In this document: positions 21,184 through 33,310 of the stretch, one piece after another
Numbering within the stretch: the first letter of the stretch is position 1
Layout of the letters: every line of letters starts with the position of its first letter
Assembly (NCBI GenBank): GCA_944548615.1
Contig: OX155973.1
Location: forward strand, 4,999,155-5,063,154
Length of the DNA stretch: 64,000 bases
Direction of reading: 5' to 3'
Source of the DNA: Micropterix aruncella
Lineage: Eukaryota; Arthropoda; Insecta; Lepidoptera; Micropterigidae
Notes under the pieces: generated by a model
Told to the model about the DNA's origin: nothing
The model's database searches: none
The model's input: the letters and a program-made list of their open reading frames with translations, nothing else
Made by a program: the position numbers and the translations under genes

Positions 21184-21406
21184 TCCTACTACTATTATAA
21201 ACGCGAAAGTTTGTAAGAATGTATGTATGGATGTTTGTTACTCTTTCACGCAAAAACTACGGAATGGATTTTGAAGAAACTTTACAATAATATAGCTTAC
21301 ACATCAGAATAACACATAGGCTATAATTTATAAAGATATATAGTTTTCTATCATCATTATCACAATTTTCCATCACCACGCGGGTGAAACCGCGGGGCGC
21401 AGCTAG
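21184..21406 (+). mobile_element. Helitron-like element HelB, copy 1
   Basis: It begins TCCTACTACTATTATAAACG after A and ends GCGCAGCTAG before T. The hairpin CGCGGGTGAAACCGCG lies just before the end. This 223-bp form is the abundant lepidopteran Helitron-like repeat. Confidence 0.8.
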
Positions 21407-21412
21407 TCTACC

Positions 21413-21660
21413 CATATAGATCTTTAACAGGCTACCGGAAAGTTTAAAAACAATTCAAGTGGAAAGCTTATTTAAAAGCATTACTTAAAGAATTCTTATT
21501 AGACAAAGCTTTTTATTCGATCGACGAGTTTGTTAATTTTAAATTGTTTTTTTTTAAATTTTTGCCATTCCTTTTGTCAATTCTAAGTAGCATTTTTGAA
21601 TTATTCTGATTTTATGTTTCTAGATTATTTTTGTTGATTATTTTAATTTGTGGTTTTAGT
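21413..21660 (+). pseudogene. LINE ORF2 C-terminal scrap
   Basis: IFNRLPESLKTIQVESLFK..., then (after a frame change) LKEFLLDKAFYSIDEFVNF, a Jockey/CR1-type tail (YN.LP..IK.....FK..LK..L...AFYS..E). It directly follows HelB copy 1. Confidence 0.55.
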
Positions 21661-21733
21661 AAGTACATCTTAAAAATGATTTTGAGTATCGCGAGTACTA
21701 AAATGTTGCATATCGACAGTCATAAAAGCAATA

Positions 21734-23156
21734 ATGAAGAACGTTGAACTGTATTCGTTGAAAGAAGGTGTTATGCCTGAAATATGGAAGCGAGCGTTTG
21801 TATCCCCGATTCATAAAGGGGGTCCTAGGGAATGTATTACTAACTACCGCCCCATTTCTAAATTATGCATTTTTTCGAAAATTTTGGTAAAAACCGTGTA
21901 CACGCAATTGTATTCTGCTTTCAAACCTTACTTTAGTTCTCAACAACATGGTTTTTTGAGAGGTAGATCAACGACAACTAATCTACTGCTAGCCAATGAC
22001 TACATAACTGAAAACATGTCTAATAATAGGGACGTTGACGTAATTATGACTGATTATAGCAAAGCATTCGATCGCATCGACCATGTTCTTCTTTTGGAAA
22101 AACTCCTATCTGCCGGAATACACGGCGACTTGTATAGATAGTTCTCTTCTTACATTTCTAATAGGTCTCAAGCAGTAGTCCTTAACGGGTTTACCTCTAG
22201 CTGGTCTAATATTCCTTCAGGAGTTCCACAGGGCTCTATATTAGGCCCTCTATTATTCATTTTATTTATCCAGGATATAGACGCATGTTTTAAGAATTCT
22301 ATTTATCTTTTATTTGCTGATGACATGAAGATTCTTAAAGCAATAACTACTCCTGGTGATGTCTCCCTCCTGCAGGAGGACTTGTTACGCTTGAACAGCT
22401 ATTGCACTGCCAACAAATTAGACCTCAATGTTGCCAAATGCTCTACCATTACTTTTAGTCGTAAAAATAACCCTTCTTCCTCTTCTTATTTTCTCAATAA
22501 CTCTGCTTTGAGTAGGGTAACTAAGATTAAGGATCGATCTGGGTGTTACACTCGACTCCAAACTGCTATTTGATGCCCACATCGACAGTATTGTTGCGAA
22601 AGCGTTTAAAGCCCTAGGATTTATTATATGATCCAGCGAACACTTCAATAACATAAAAACCATAAAAATTCTCTACTGTGCCTACGTCCGCAGTCATCTT
22701 GAATATGCATCCCAGTTATGGAACCCTTGTTACGAGGTGTATGCATCGAGAATAGAGGCCATCCAAAGAAAATTTCTTCACTACATAGAATATAAATGTC
22801 GTATACGTGATCCAGACTACTATTCTCGTTGTATCCGCCATCATTTGCTGCCATTGGCTTTGCGAAGAAACATAGCTGACATCTCACTTTTACTACGAAT
22901 TTTAAATGGCTCGATTGATTGTCCTGAACTATTATCTAAAATATCTCTCCGCACTCCTAGCCGGGCACTTAGAAATAGGGCACCGCTTCATGTACCTGGC
23001 TTTAAAACCAAATACAGGCGAAATTCCTATTTTATAAGGGTATGCGAAACTTTCAACACCCTGAATGCTGACATGGATATTGACCCCTTTTTCACGAATA
23101 TAGATGCTATAAGGAAGCAGGTTGTAGCGCGATTTTGTGATGACCAGGCTTAGCAT
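21734..23156 (+). pseudogene. Jockey/CR1-like LINE ORF2, reverse transcriptase to C-terminus
   Basis: It encodes most of the reverse transcriptase from the finger region: WKRAFVSPIHKGG..NYRPIS, SQQHGFLRGRSTTTNL, VDVIMTDYSKAFDRIDH, SGVPQGSILGPLLFILFI, LLFADDMKI (catalytic FADD intact), KLDLNVAKC, DLGVTLDSKL, then the tail SRCIRHHLLPLALRRNIADISLLLRILNGSIDCPELL...LHVPGFKTKYRRNSYFIRVCETFN. Damage: an in-frame TAG at 22139-22141, one frameshift near 22525 and a TGA near 22630. The endonuclease half is missing (5' truncated near 21730). It is the least damaged LINE in the window and was therefore probably inserted late. A 3' UTR with an AAAAT-type tail runs to about 23385. Confidence 0.82.
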
Positions 23157-23399
23157 TTCCTTCTTTTATTACAGTCTTGTTTATGTCAACATGTTTTCTA
23201 ATGTACAATTTAGTATCTTCTTGTTTAATATCTTCTTTATACTTAATATCAGTTCTAAATTCACGTTATTATTATTGTCATTATCAGTGGTAACTTGTAA
23301 ATGGCTCTAAGCTTCCTATTTTTGTTCACTATAAAATTATTGGCTGTAAGTTATCCTTAAGAAAATAAAAATAAAAATAAATAAGTATGTACGTGGTGA

Positions 23400-23760
23400 T
23401 AAATTTGGATATTGTAAAAACGGACTAATAAACTGTATTTTAATGTACCTAGATATTACGTTTCTAAAATCTGTGAGAATTTTTTGGAAATATATTGAAA
23501 TTGATAAATTTAAATTTATAGATCTATATTTCCGGAATGTCAGACCCAATCAGACCTTTTATTTGACAGTAAAAACGATATATTTATTTTAATTTATTGA
23601 CATTTGGACTTTTAGACAAGTATTTTTTGACATTTAAACAGTTTAGGTACCCTATGATACTCGGGATAACATAACGATTTTAACAATATCACACACTTCT
23701 AAATCGGCTCAAGCGTTTAGAAGTTATGGTGGTATAAAACATCAGGGTTTGATCATTAAT
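23400..23760 (-). repeat. Dispersed repeat R5, minus copy
   Basis: Contains the complement of the R5 blocks, e.g. TCTAAATCGG..CAAGCGTTTAGAAGTTATGG and TTTATTGACATTTGGAC. Confidence 0.55.
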
Positions 23761-23999
23761 ACATACCGGTTTTTTTCCGAGTACAATTGCGTAGTTATAT
23801 AATTTTCCATAATGTTGGATTGGAATAAATTCGTAAGAACCAAAAACGGTTATTTAAAAATCGGTAATATTTTGTGGAGTGTAATAATTGAACACTTTGT
23901 ATAACTTATTTTGCTAAATTTATATTCCAAATATTTCTCTTCGTAACTAGGCCAACCGGATCTATCCCTGACGGCCGCAAAGAGGAAGAACGGAAAAAA

Positions 24000-24240
24000 A
24001 ACTAAACTGTCAAATGATGAATGTCGATTATATTAAAAACGCTGCTTTCTCCTTGTATGACAGAAAGGGGTCATGTGCCATATGTGCTATGACACTCGGG
24101 AGGACACAAGGACTCTAACAATACGACACACGTTTAAATCGGTTTAAGCGTTTACACGTTAGGGTGGAATAAAAAAAACGGAAAATATACGTAGATTAAT
24201 CCTAAACACATAACACTCAACTTACATGAATTTCTGACAT
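24000..24240 (-). repeat. Dispersed repeat R5, diverged minus copy
   Basis: GACACTCGGGAGGAC, AAATCGGTTTAAGCGTTTA and GGAATAAAAAAAACGGAAAA follow R5 order on the minus strand. Confidence 0.5.
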
Positions 24241-24489
24241 TGTGATTATGACTGTTTTTATAACTATGACTCTTTTCACCTCCTCTTATTTTTATTAATT
24301 ATTAAGGCTTTTCATTTGTTATTTTGAATTTTCAGGTCTACTGTCATTTTTTATTATTTTTTTTCACTTTTGACAGTGTATTAAATAAAAATGACACGTA
24401 TCCATTTAAATTTCATTTTCATTAACTTAAAAAAAAATAATGTTTTTTTAACGTATTTACATGTATTTTTCTCCACGTATTTAACGACC

Positions 24490-24648
24490 CTATGTTTATG
24501 GAATGTCTGCCCAAGAACAAGCTTTGCTTAGTTGGGCGACATACAACAGAGGGCATCATTTATCAATTAAGTTTAATTTCGTGCTGTGTTTTAGTAAAAT
24601 GGTATTTTATTTGATGTTTCCTAATTGTAATTTGTAACATTTTTGTGT

Positions 24649-24680
<32 letters not shown>

Positions 24681-24840
24681 AGCAATGTACATAATAAGCA
24701 ACAAGCGTAACAAATTATATTTAATATCTACACTTAAATAAAACCCACAGCAAGTTGTGTCACGCTTATAGTGAAGATCGGTCCCATGTCTCCCAACTAA
24801 GTATGAACACTTGTTCTAGGGCAGACATATTAAACAAATA
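24490..24840. repeat. Repeat R7 pieces, probable LINE 3' UTR
   Basis: 24490-24610 (GCCCAAGAACAAGC..TTAGTTGGGCGACA) and 24640-24840 (complement, with TTTATTTATTTA tail and GTGTCACGCTTATAGTGAAGATCGG) match 59220-59375. The AAAT-type tail suggests LINE 3' ends in opposite orientations. Confidence 0.5.
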
Positions 24841-25639
24841 CTAGTTTAAAAAGAAAACATAATCAAAAGAAAAAAAAAGTAGTTTAAACATAAAGAAAAA
24901 AAGCGAAAATGGAAAAAAAACATTGAATTAAATAAAAATATACATAAAAATAAAATATGTAAATATATAGTTATAATAAAATAAAACATTGAAGTAAATA
25001 GATAATTAAATACACATATCCTTCGGTCAATAATAAACTATATAGTCATTACTTAAATTATAAATAAAATTTGTAATATTTGTAAGAAAAATAAAAAGTG
25101 TAAATTGCTTAAATAAATAAATAAATAAATAAGGATGTGCGACACATACGACAAGGTTTTGTCGACAAGGTATCTGTTAAGTTAGTCTAAAAGCTACTGA
25201 TAAGTTTTTTTTTTATTAATGACTTTTAGCCCAGCCTTTTGGGCCTTGGGGATCGAGATTTCATCCAATCATACCTTCCTATCTAATTAGTCTATTATGC
25301 TAATGTACTGTGGTAATTATCCAATCACCCAATTAGTAGAATTATGTAGATGAGTGTATGCGCAAATGCGTAGTTCACAATCCTTAGTAGGCCAGCATTT
25401 AAAACATATTTCTGGTACGTTTTTTGTTGAATTCATAACTATTATTTGGTATACACATTGTTCGCCGGACACATTGTTCTATAAATCTGGTTTTTATTTA
25501 TATAAACAGTGAATACGAAAAGTAATATTGATAACATTCGTAAGTTCATAGTTCATAATCAAGTCCGGCGATAACACGAATGCAACGTCTCGTTTTTATT
25601 ATAAATAGCGTACGATGACCACAGGCGATACACTTGGTT
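24841..25639. other. AT-rich unassigned region
   Basis: A-rich to about 25130 with an AAATAAATAAAT run, then mixed sequence. No frame or repeat was assigned. Confidence 0.5.
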
Positions 25640-26078
25640 TACCTCTTTATGCATGTCAAGTATATCAGGTCCACATTAACAGACTGCAAAATATCCAAAA
25701 TAAGTTCGTTCGATACATTTCAAGACGAAAAGTTATTGTAATACTACTAATGAGGCGGCCTTACTATTTAAAATAAATTCGCTATGTTATCGGCGCAACT
25801 TGAATGATGCTCTGTGCCTCTATAAAATAATGAATGGTATATTCGATTGCTCTGACCTGGTGGGCGAGATCAATATTAACGCCCCAAAGAGGACCACACG
25901 CCAATTTGACCTGTTTCGATTGCCGCGTTTTAAAACTAATGCATCAAGGAATGGAGTACTCACACGCTGCTGCAAGCTTTATAATACCCATTTAAATGGT
26001 ATTGATATGTTTTATAATTCCATAATCACTTATAAATACTCCGTAAATCAAACCCTAACCGATACAATAAACTGACTA
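25640..26078 (+). pseudogene. Jockey/CR1-like LINE ORF2 C-terminal fragment
   Basis: LYACQVYQVHINRLQNIQNKFVRYISRRK, a frame change, then RRNLNDALCLYKIMNGIFDCSDLVGEININAPKRTTRQFDLFRLPRFKTNASRNGVLTRCCKLYNTH ending near 26072. It shares the R..I..IQ.KF.RY and RRN..D...L.KI.NG..DC..L motifs with the LINE at 21734-23156 but is a different, older copy. 5' truncated. Confidence 0.7.
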
Positions 26079-26469
26079 TTCGTATTAGCTGTTTTTATTG
26101 ATTATTATTATTATTATTATTATATTTTATATACGCCATTACTAATATTATACACGCTCACACTCCACACTCACACCCTCAACACACTCCCACAAACATA
26201 TACACACACACCCTCAATACTAGACTCTTGTGTAGTACTAAAATTGAAAGTACGGTAGTTTCATTAAGTACTTTTTTTTAAACGTAATTTATGTAATTTT
26301 CTTGAAATCCGTAACCGGTTTTATTTGTTGTAAATCTGTATATTTTAAAAAAATACATATTGTTACTGTAATACTGTGTGATTTCTCAATAAAGGATAAA
26401 GTAGTTGACAGTAATTAATCTGTACTTACCGGAAAATCATAAAATAAAAAATCTGAAGAGTTTAAATCG
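26079..26469. other. Simple-repeat-bearing spacer
   Basis: A TTA microsatellite lies at about 26097-26122 and a CACAC-rich stretch at 26155-26215. No gene. Confidence 0.5.
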
Positions 26470-27080
26470 TTACTAGGTATTATCATTGATTATATATGGT
26501 ATTAGATCGCTCAACACCATAGTACGATTTGGCAACCCTTCTGCGCTGGCGAAATGTAGATGGCTCTGATAGCAATGACGGCCAGACTAATAGCAAATTA
26601 TCTGGCCATCTATAATAATATTGATAATGAATGGTTTTTTTTAATACAGGACTGATTAATTGTAAAAAACCTACAATTTAACAAATGATAACAATAATAA
26701 CGTTCAATTATTAGTGCCATCCATCGCATTTTTTTTATATACGCTGATTACATCACAGAAATACTATGGAGAGATAGAATGCCAACTATCAGTCTATCCG
26801 AACATTAGAATGCATAATTATGAATTATATTATGAATTATTGAAACCTGTAAAACAATTTAAAAATTAATATCTTTATGAAAATAATATTTAAATATAAT
26901 GAACTATGATTTAAAAAATCGTTTATATAGAGTTGTCAACTACAACGGGCGAACACGTCACCTCAGGAAGTTTTAACGATTAGTCGTGTTTGCGACTTTC
27001 GTAGTATAACACGAGCGGCGCACTGTAGATGGCGCTCTAAACACGCATATACGGTATAAAATAATAATATAATAACAAAC
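26470..27080 (+). repeat. Repeat R6 copy with an S1 terminus inside
   Basis: The R6 blocks continue across 26470-26930 and 27000-27080 (the latter matching 38510-38600: TAGATGGCG..CTAAACACGC). Between them lies a short S1 3' end (26935-26985, minus) with ACGGGCGAACACGT. Confidence 0.5.
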
Positions 27081-27104
27081 GATTTTTTTGTATATAATAA
27101 CAAT

Positions 27105-27625
27105 CTTCTGGGGCTCCTGGACGGTCTGCGCACCGTGCGGCGTAAGCCAATCGACTGTGCACTCTGACTAACAGTCGGGGGAGTCTGGAAGCAGTACTGT
27201 TTCCTATAGAGCGGGGGTGGTTGCGGACCTTACGGCGACTGCTCTTGAAACGACCATCGGCTACCCCATCCTGGGTGAATAGCCGGGCAAAGGACGCTGT
27301 GGTCCGCGATAGATTCGGTAAACACCGTTTCACCGCTTCGTAAGGGAGAGGACCGCGCAAGCGACCTCGAACTCGTAACCAATCGAGAGACTAGAGTAAT
27401 CTGGTCACAATTGGCCCAACGAAAGTAAGGGCGTGAGTGTAGGCCCGCCGGGTAACACTCCTGGCTATCTCGCGGTTAAGGCGTTGGCCTCTTACTGGCT
27501 TGTGGCGTAGCTATATGGTGGACTGTTTTGTCCTCAAGTCTTCTGCGCTCACTCCAGGGAGATAGAACGACTAATCGTTAAAACTTCCTGAGGTGACGGG
27601 CTCGCCCGCTGTAGTCGACAACCCT
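27105..27625 (+). repeat. S1 copy, 5' truncated
   Basis: Runs from GGCTCCTGGACGGTCTGCGC through CTTGAAACGACCATCGGC and TCTCGCGGTTAAGGCGTTGG to the terminal hairpin ACGGGCTCGCCCGC (27596-27609) and GTAGTCGACAAC. Confidence 0.65.
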
Positions 27626-28153
27626 AGTTGTTGTCTCCTTAATGTCATCGGACCATCGGGCCGGTGGTCTGCCCTCACTTCTTCTGCCTAGCCGGGGTCT
27701 CCACTCTAAAACGCGTTTGCTCCACCTCTCTCATCTCATTTCAGCTTGGCCACTCTTTGACCCACGTCGACCACCACTCTTTGTACATACAGTAATGACT
27801 AATATAATTCCAAGAGTATTCATTTGGCATCTTTCATATTTAGCAGTGTTATATTGACGTATTTTAACCCCACTATTCGGATTAGTTAATTCTCATTCTC
27901 TAAAAATAGAGCTCAATTTAATTAATTAATTCACTTCAATTACTTCGATCGCTTCTGTCACATCGTCCCTACTGGTAAGTGATCTCTCTAAATTAACTTG
28001 TAACAGTAATTAAATGGTTTAAATATTAATACGGTGTTTTATCTACTCTCTGTTCAGGTTGAGGTAATGAGAAAACTCGGATAAGTACTCTGGTCGTCGT
28101 ACATACATCACATCGGTCTTCAACAACCCACCACAGAGCGGCGGCCAGACAAA
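27626..28153. other. Unassigned sequence
   Basis: Mixed composition. No frame or repeat was recognised. Confidence 0.5.
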
Positions 28154-28305
28154 TCCTACTAATATTATAAACGCGAAAGTTTGTATGTATGTATGGATGT
28201 TTGTTACTCTTTCACGCAAAAACTACTGAATGGATTTTGGTGAAACTTTACAATAATATAGCTTACACATCAGAATAAAAAATAGGCTATAATTTATAAA
28301 GACAT
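28154..28305 (+). mobile_element. Helitron-like element HelB, 3'-truncated copy
   Basis: Starts TCCTACTAATATTATAAACG after A and matches HelB to about GGCTATAATTTATAAAG. The hairpin and CTAG end are absent. Confidence 0.7.
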
Positions 28306-28403
28306 AGCCTGAATTATCTAAAATATAACGATAACTGTCAAGTAAGTAGGAAAAAAATCTAAGAAATTGACATTCGAAATTTAAATTCTATCCTACTATC
28401 CTA

Positions 28404-28625
28404 TCCTACTAATAATATTATAAACGTGAAAGTTTGTATGTATGTATGGATGTTTGTTACTCTTTCACGCAAAAACTACTGAATGGATTTTGATGAAACT
28501 TTACAATAATATAGCTTACACATCAGAATAACACATAGGCTATAATTTATAAAGATATATGGTTTTCTATCATCATTATCACAATTTACCATCACCACGC
28601 AAGTAAAACCGCTGGGTGCAGCTAG
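28404..28625 (+). mobile_element. Helitron-like element HelB, copy 3
   Basis: Starts TCCTACTAATAATATTATAA after A and ends GGGTGCAGCTAG before T. The terminal hairpin is decayed (CACGCAAGTAAAACCGCTGG). Confidence 0.75.
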
Positions 28626-28789
28626 TACTTATATAAACGAGTATAACTGATTCTGCAATAGATTTGACTTTATGGTTCGGGTGATTGGTTGTTCTTGCAT
28701 TAAAACAAGCCAAATATTTAAAACAATCTTTATGTATGGTTTTTATTGCAATATAATGGTATGGAGATGCTGATGCCACGAGTTCGATT

Positions 28790-29060
28790 ATGAAGCAGTC
28801 TGACCATATATTTCGAGTTATTTATTCCATCCACTGTCTACTGATGAATTTTCAGCTTTTCCAAAACACTTACTACTTATTAAAAATACACTTTTCCTAG
28901 TAGGCCAGCGCCATGTGTCCCGGAATCTGGCCTGCTGACTGTAGCCCCGGCATTCTATGGCCAAAATACTGTCTGATCTGAAAGTATCCGAACTATGTCT
29001 GATCTGAAAGCCAAATCTATTAACCACGCAAATGTTAGAGTTAGAGGGAAAAGGGTTTAC
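28790..29060 (-). repeat. One arm of the foldback repeat seen at 35000-35617
   Basis: ACTGTCTACTGATGAATTTT, CCTAGTAGGCCAGCGCCA and CCGGCATTCTATGG match the complement of 35020-35230. Confidence 0.55.
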
Positions 29061-29205
29061 CACACACAGCATTGAAGAAATGGCTTATCGGAAAAAGCGT
29101 TTACACGTTAAATGAATATTTCTCCTAATACAATATTGTGGGCATGCATTTCTACAAGAATTTGATTATGACGATTATGCATTTTGAATTATATACATTT
29201 ATTGC

Positions 29206-30010
29206 ATGTGCGGTGCATGTTACATTATCGAATGTGCTCCAAAAGAACTAGACCACCGTATCTATATCCACTCGAATAGCAAGGCAGCTCTTATGGCACT
29301 AGCCTCGAATACCATTAATTCAAAGCTAATGCAAAACTACATATCACTACTGAATTCCCTGGGCGAAAAGAACAGGGTAATTCTAAGATGGGTTCCCGGT
29401 CCTGCAGGAATCGAGGGAAATAAAAGAGCCGACGAACTTGCTAAGGCGGGAGCAAAGGGAACGTTATACGGCCCTGAACCTTGCTGTGGCGTACCAAAAA
29501 GCCTTGCAAACGTAATGCTCAAACAAATATGTTTAGAACAATCCGTCAACCACTGGAACAACACGCCAGGGTTGAATCATTCCAAAGCGCTAATTAAGGC
29601 TTACGACCGTAAGACGGCCCGTGAGGCCTTATCGATAAATAGGAACAATCTACGCATACTGGTGAGGGCGCTCACGGGGGATTGTGGCCTGAACAAACAC
29701 ATATTCAACCTCAAGCTCCGAGACACAAAAATGTGCAGGTTCTTCCAAGGGGCAGAGGAAACTCCCCTGCACGTTATGTGCGAGTGTGGCCCGCTGATGC
29801 GTAAAAGATACACCCACTTGGGTGGTCATTACCTCCAACCTGAGGAGGTAAAACAATCTGGCCGCAAAAGCCTGTTGCGGTTCTTAAATGACAGAAGGCT
29901 TAGCGCAGAACTATAGTAGGTGGCGAAAACAATAGATCAGCAATGGTCGCAGTGTTACAAGGCTCATAAAGACTACAAAAACCCCACTCAACAAATTAAA
30001 AAAAAATACA
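29206..30010 (+). pseudogene. LINE RNase H and C-terminal domain, 5' truncated
   Basis: The uninterrupted 236-codon frame (29206-29916) reads IYIHSNSKAALMAL...RVILRWVPGPAGIEGNKRADELAKAGA, then ...LVRALTGDCGLNKHIFNLKLRDTKMCRFFQGAEETPLHVMCECGPLMRKRYTHLGGHYLQPEEVKQSGRKSLLRFLNDRRL. This is the RNase H domain and the C..C-type cysteine tail of an I/R1-group LINE. RNase H usually has Asp in SDSKAAL; here it is SNS, so a catalytic acid is lost, and the first strand with DGS is missing. The ATG is internal and not a true start. A 3' UTR runs to an A run near 30010. A shorter copy of the same end lies at 40091-40258. Confidence 0.78.
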
Positions 30011-30500
30011 TTTCCTTTTATTTGCGAATTTAGATTTTTTTTTAATTATTACTTTATTTTTATATGTTTTTGGTTGCTACATCTTTAATTCGGTCTGTTT
30101 CGATTATTTCATGTTGTATCCCTTTTCAATGTTATTTTGTGTATTCAATGAACATTTCGGATTTTTAATATCGAAAGATTGTTAGTATTTTGTTTCTTTT
30201 TGATTTAATTTTATAGTAATTAATATTAATCGCTATATATTGTAGCTTGAATAATGATATTAATTAATTAGTTATTTCAAAACATAAAATATATGTAAAA
30301 TTGTCAATCTGTTGCGATAACAGGGAATTACGAGAGACATAATGTCCTGCATTACCACCACAAATGGTAACACCATAGGTACCTTAATTTTTACGGGAGA
30401 ATTACATATGGATAACCTCCAACACGCTAGGCGCGTCATTTGACTTTTTCTTCCTCTTTGTTATTTTATGGCAATCACCGATAGTCGGTGCTTTTCTGCC
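30011..30500. other. AT-rich spacer and likely 3' UTR of the next (minus) LINE
   Basis: 30300-30500 may belong to the 3' UTR of the minus-strand LINE at 30688-31810. No coding sequence. Confidence 0.4.
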
Positions 30501-30687
30501 GTTTTCGGAGGGCATCTAAGTTAGTTTGTTAAGACGGCATAATACTGAAACAAGGGATACTTATTTATTGAAATGTAGGTACATATAGCATGAAACATGG
30601 TTATTGGGGATGATACAAAAACAAGGAAAGGGAGTGAAATTACTAGTACGCTATACAGAAATATTATGAGGGAGATAAATTTACATG

Positions 30688-31810
30688 TTACTTTATATAT
30701 TTTGGGAGAGTTGAGGATAACAAGTGGAGAAGACATAGAGGGAGTTGGATTTTATACTTTATAAGGTCTGGCATAAAACTCGGATAATTATTGAGGATGG
30801 GACAGTTAAAGAATAGATGGTCCAGCGTGCAATCTCCGTGTCCACAATCGTATTGCGGAGACACGAGAACATTAATACGGTGGAGGTGCGATGGGGTGGA
30901 GCAGTGTCCGATCCTCATGCGGCAGATTATCGAAATCTCTTTTCGGCTAAATGGCTGGCTGTAGTACCACGGCTTCGAAGGGATTTCTCCCTGGATAAGT
31001 GAGAACCTTTTGCCCTTTGTGTTAGAGGAAGTGCGCCATCGCTGAGTCCAATTTTTTAACCTCTCAAATGTGAGGCGTCCCTTAAGGGATGCCTTGGCAA
31101 AATGTATACAAAATGTATATAAATTTATATAAATATAAATATAAATGTAAATGTGCGCCGCTTTATAGTAATCCGCTCTATAGTAATGCTATAGCTCTAT
31201 AGTAAACCCCGCTCTATGTAAATGTAAATGTAAATGTAAATATAAATTTATATACATTTTGCCGTAGGCAACCCGAGCTAATAGCCATTCATTTGAGGGG
31301 TTAAAAGCTTATTATCTATCGAGGGGAAGAAGTCGGAGACAGGCAGACGGCAATCGACTTCGGAGCCGAATTCGCCAGCTCGTCCACCGTCTCGTTTCCC
31401 CTAATCCCCGAATGATATGAATCCAGCAGAATATCACCCGGAAGTTGGCCGCCACCAAGGCATCGTATTTGCGGCGAATTTCATTTTCGATGTGCGTTGG
31501 CGAGTTATTGAGAGAGGGGAAGCTGAGCTTCTGCAGGAGGCTCATTGCATCGGTGAATACCACTACGTTGACAAGGTGGGAGGATTCGATGTAATAGAGT
31601 GCCTTAAGCATGGCAACGCTTTCCGCTGTGTAAATGGAGGCGGTACTGGGCAGGCGGAACAGGTTGAAGGTATCTGTGTTGGCGTGGTAAACCGCGGCTC
31701 CTACATAGCAACCTTCATCATCCTTGGAGCCGTCAGTAAATATATAGTTTCAGCCCGGCCAGTTGTTGGCAACCAACTGCTTAAATGCTATACTGTTATA
31801 CGGCTTGGGG
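30688..31810 (-). pseudogene. LINE RNase H domain and C-terminus, split by a small insertion
   Basis: The minus strand gives TYIFTDGSKDDEGCYVGAAVYHANTDTFNLFRLPSTASIYTAESVAMLKALYYIES..VVVFTDAMSLLQ, with D, E and D of RNase H present (DGS, AES, TDA), then a frame change, VAYGK, the insert 31096-31263, and AKASLKGRLTFERLKNWTQRWRTSSNTKGKRFSLIQGEIPSKPWYYSQPFS, then MRIGHCSTPSHLHRINVLVSPQYDCGHGDCTLDHLFFNCP, the H-C-H-C tail typical of I-like LINEs. There are frameshifts, but all landmark residues survive. It is a different family from the LINE at 29206. The reverse transcriptase part is missing. Confidence 0.75.
31096..31263. mobile_element. 168-bp MITE-like insertion in a LINE ORF
   Basis: The ends are GGCAAAATGTATA and its complement TATACATTTTGCC. 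The interior has AAATGTAAATG repeats and four CTCTATAGTAA-like units. Removing it rejoins the LINE frame VAYGK-ASLKGRL. Confidence 0.6.
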
Positions 31811-31861
31811 TCATCTTCTGTTCTTTTCCGCTGCCTCATTTGACAGCAGTCTTACTTTGAC

Positions 31862-32674
31862 GTTTATCAATCACAGCTAAACGTTGCCCCACATACGGAT
31901 TGCGTATTTAAGTTAACATGAGGGAAATATTGCAAATATATAATTTTGCCTGGCTCTCCCATAATTCAGACAATAAATATATTTCATTTCATTATCAGCT
32001 TTTCCAAAAACTCTTTCACTTTTTTATCGCTGGCTTCCCAACTATAAACACCGCATAACTGCAACAGTGAGTTGGAGACATCTGTGAAAATCGGGCACGA
32101 TACAATCATCTGATATTATCAAAGTAAAGATTGAATCGTCTGGTATCCTATTTTATAGATCGATGATCGATGATCTTCGGCGAATCCTTGACCAACCAAA
32201 AGTGTGACGTCATCCTATCGAGCGATGGTTCTGTTGACTTGCTCATGATCAAATATTTTATAATGATTAAGTACTTATGCAATTACTGGATCGTGCTCGA
32301 TGTAACCTTGACTCATAACCTCGGATTTGAGATCACCGTGGACGGTATTTCGATGTCGCAGTGCTTCATCTAATGCGTTAATGCATCATATTCTTAATGA
32401 TGATGGCGATTAAGCTGCTATGCTGATCCGCCTATCAAGCTGCTACCCGAATATTTAAAAAATATATAAAAAATCGGTTGTCACCACAAAACTTTCATGG
32501 CAAGCAGCGAAGGATTGATTGAAGGATTTTAAGCGTGATGAAAAGGAGATTGACCTCATTGAAGGGATAGTCGGCGACGAGCGCGGATAGTGAGAATTCA
32601 ACATTAAACACGTTCGATGCAATCGTTTACACAAATATACTGACCGGCGAAAATTCACACAAGCCATCGAAGGG
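31862..32674. other. Unassigned region with a small foldback-family scrap
   Basis: 31995-32060 (ATCAGCTTTTCCAAAAACTC..CACTTTTTTATCGCTGG) resembles the terminus of the foldback at 35000-35617. The rest, including a region rich in GATCGATGATC-like words near 32160, was not recognised. Confidence 0.4.
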
Positions 32675-33310
32675 AGCTAATGGGCCCTGTTGCAGTTTGG
32701 CCACTAAGACCCATCTGTTGAGGGTCGGCTAAACGCACGTGTCGACACCCACCCGGCGGCCTCCACGCAGAAGTACGAGCACGGGTAGCACTCTGACCTG
32801 TGGGCCAGTTTGCCCTAGAGAGTCAACCTCCGGGCGCTCCTTAACGGTTTGCGCATCGCGTGGCGTCAGCCAATCGATTCTGCATTCCGACTGACAGCCG
32901 GGGGAGTCTGGAAACAGCATGTTTGTATATAGCGGGGGTGGTTGTTAACCTTACGGCAACTGCTCTTGAAACGACCGTTCGGCTACTCGATACCGGGTCA
33001 AGACTCGGGCAAAGGATGCCGTGGTTCGCGATTGATTCGGTAGACACCGCATCACCGCTAAGTAAGGGAGGGGACCGCGCAAGCGATCTCGAACCTGATG
33101 GTTAATTCCAGACGGAGATATCTTTCCAAACTGGTAGTCAGGGGGCGAGGCAGCCCGCTGGTTACCTTTCCCGGTGCCTCGCCGTAAGGCGTTGGTCTCT
33201 GACGGGCATGTTGGCATAGTTAGACGGTAGATTTGTATTGTCTCTAATTCTTCTACGCTCATACCACGGCTGAAAGAATGATTACATATCGTTATACCAT
33301 CCTGGGGTGA
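32675..33310 (+). repeat. S1 copy retaining the 5' end
   Basis: Begins AGGGAGCTAATGGGCCCTG, the 5' edge also seen at 61393. It proceeds through GGTCGGCTAAACGC, GCTCTTGAAACGACCGTTCG and GCCGTAAGGCGTTGGTCTC, and stops at TCCTGGGGTGATC without the terminal hairpin. Confidence 0.65.

Noticed and set aside
31417..31860. 147-codon plus-strand ORF
   Set aside because: It is the complement of the RNase H coding sequence on the minus strand, which carries the conserved residues.
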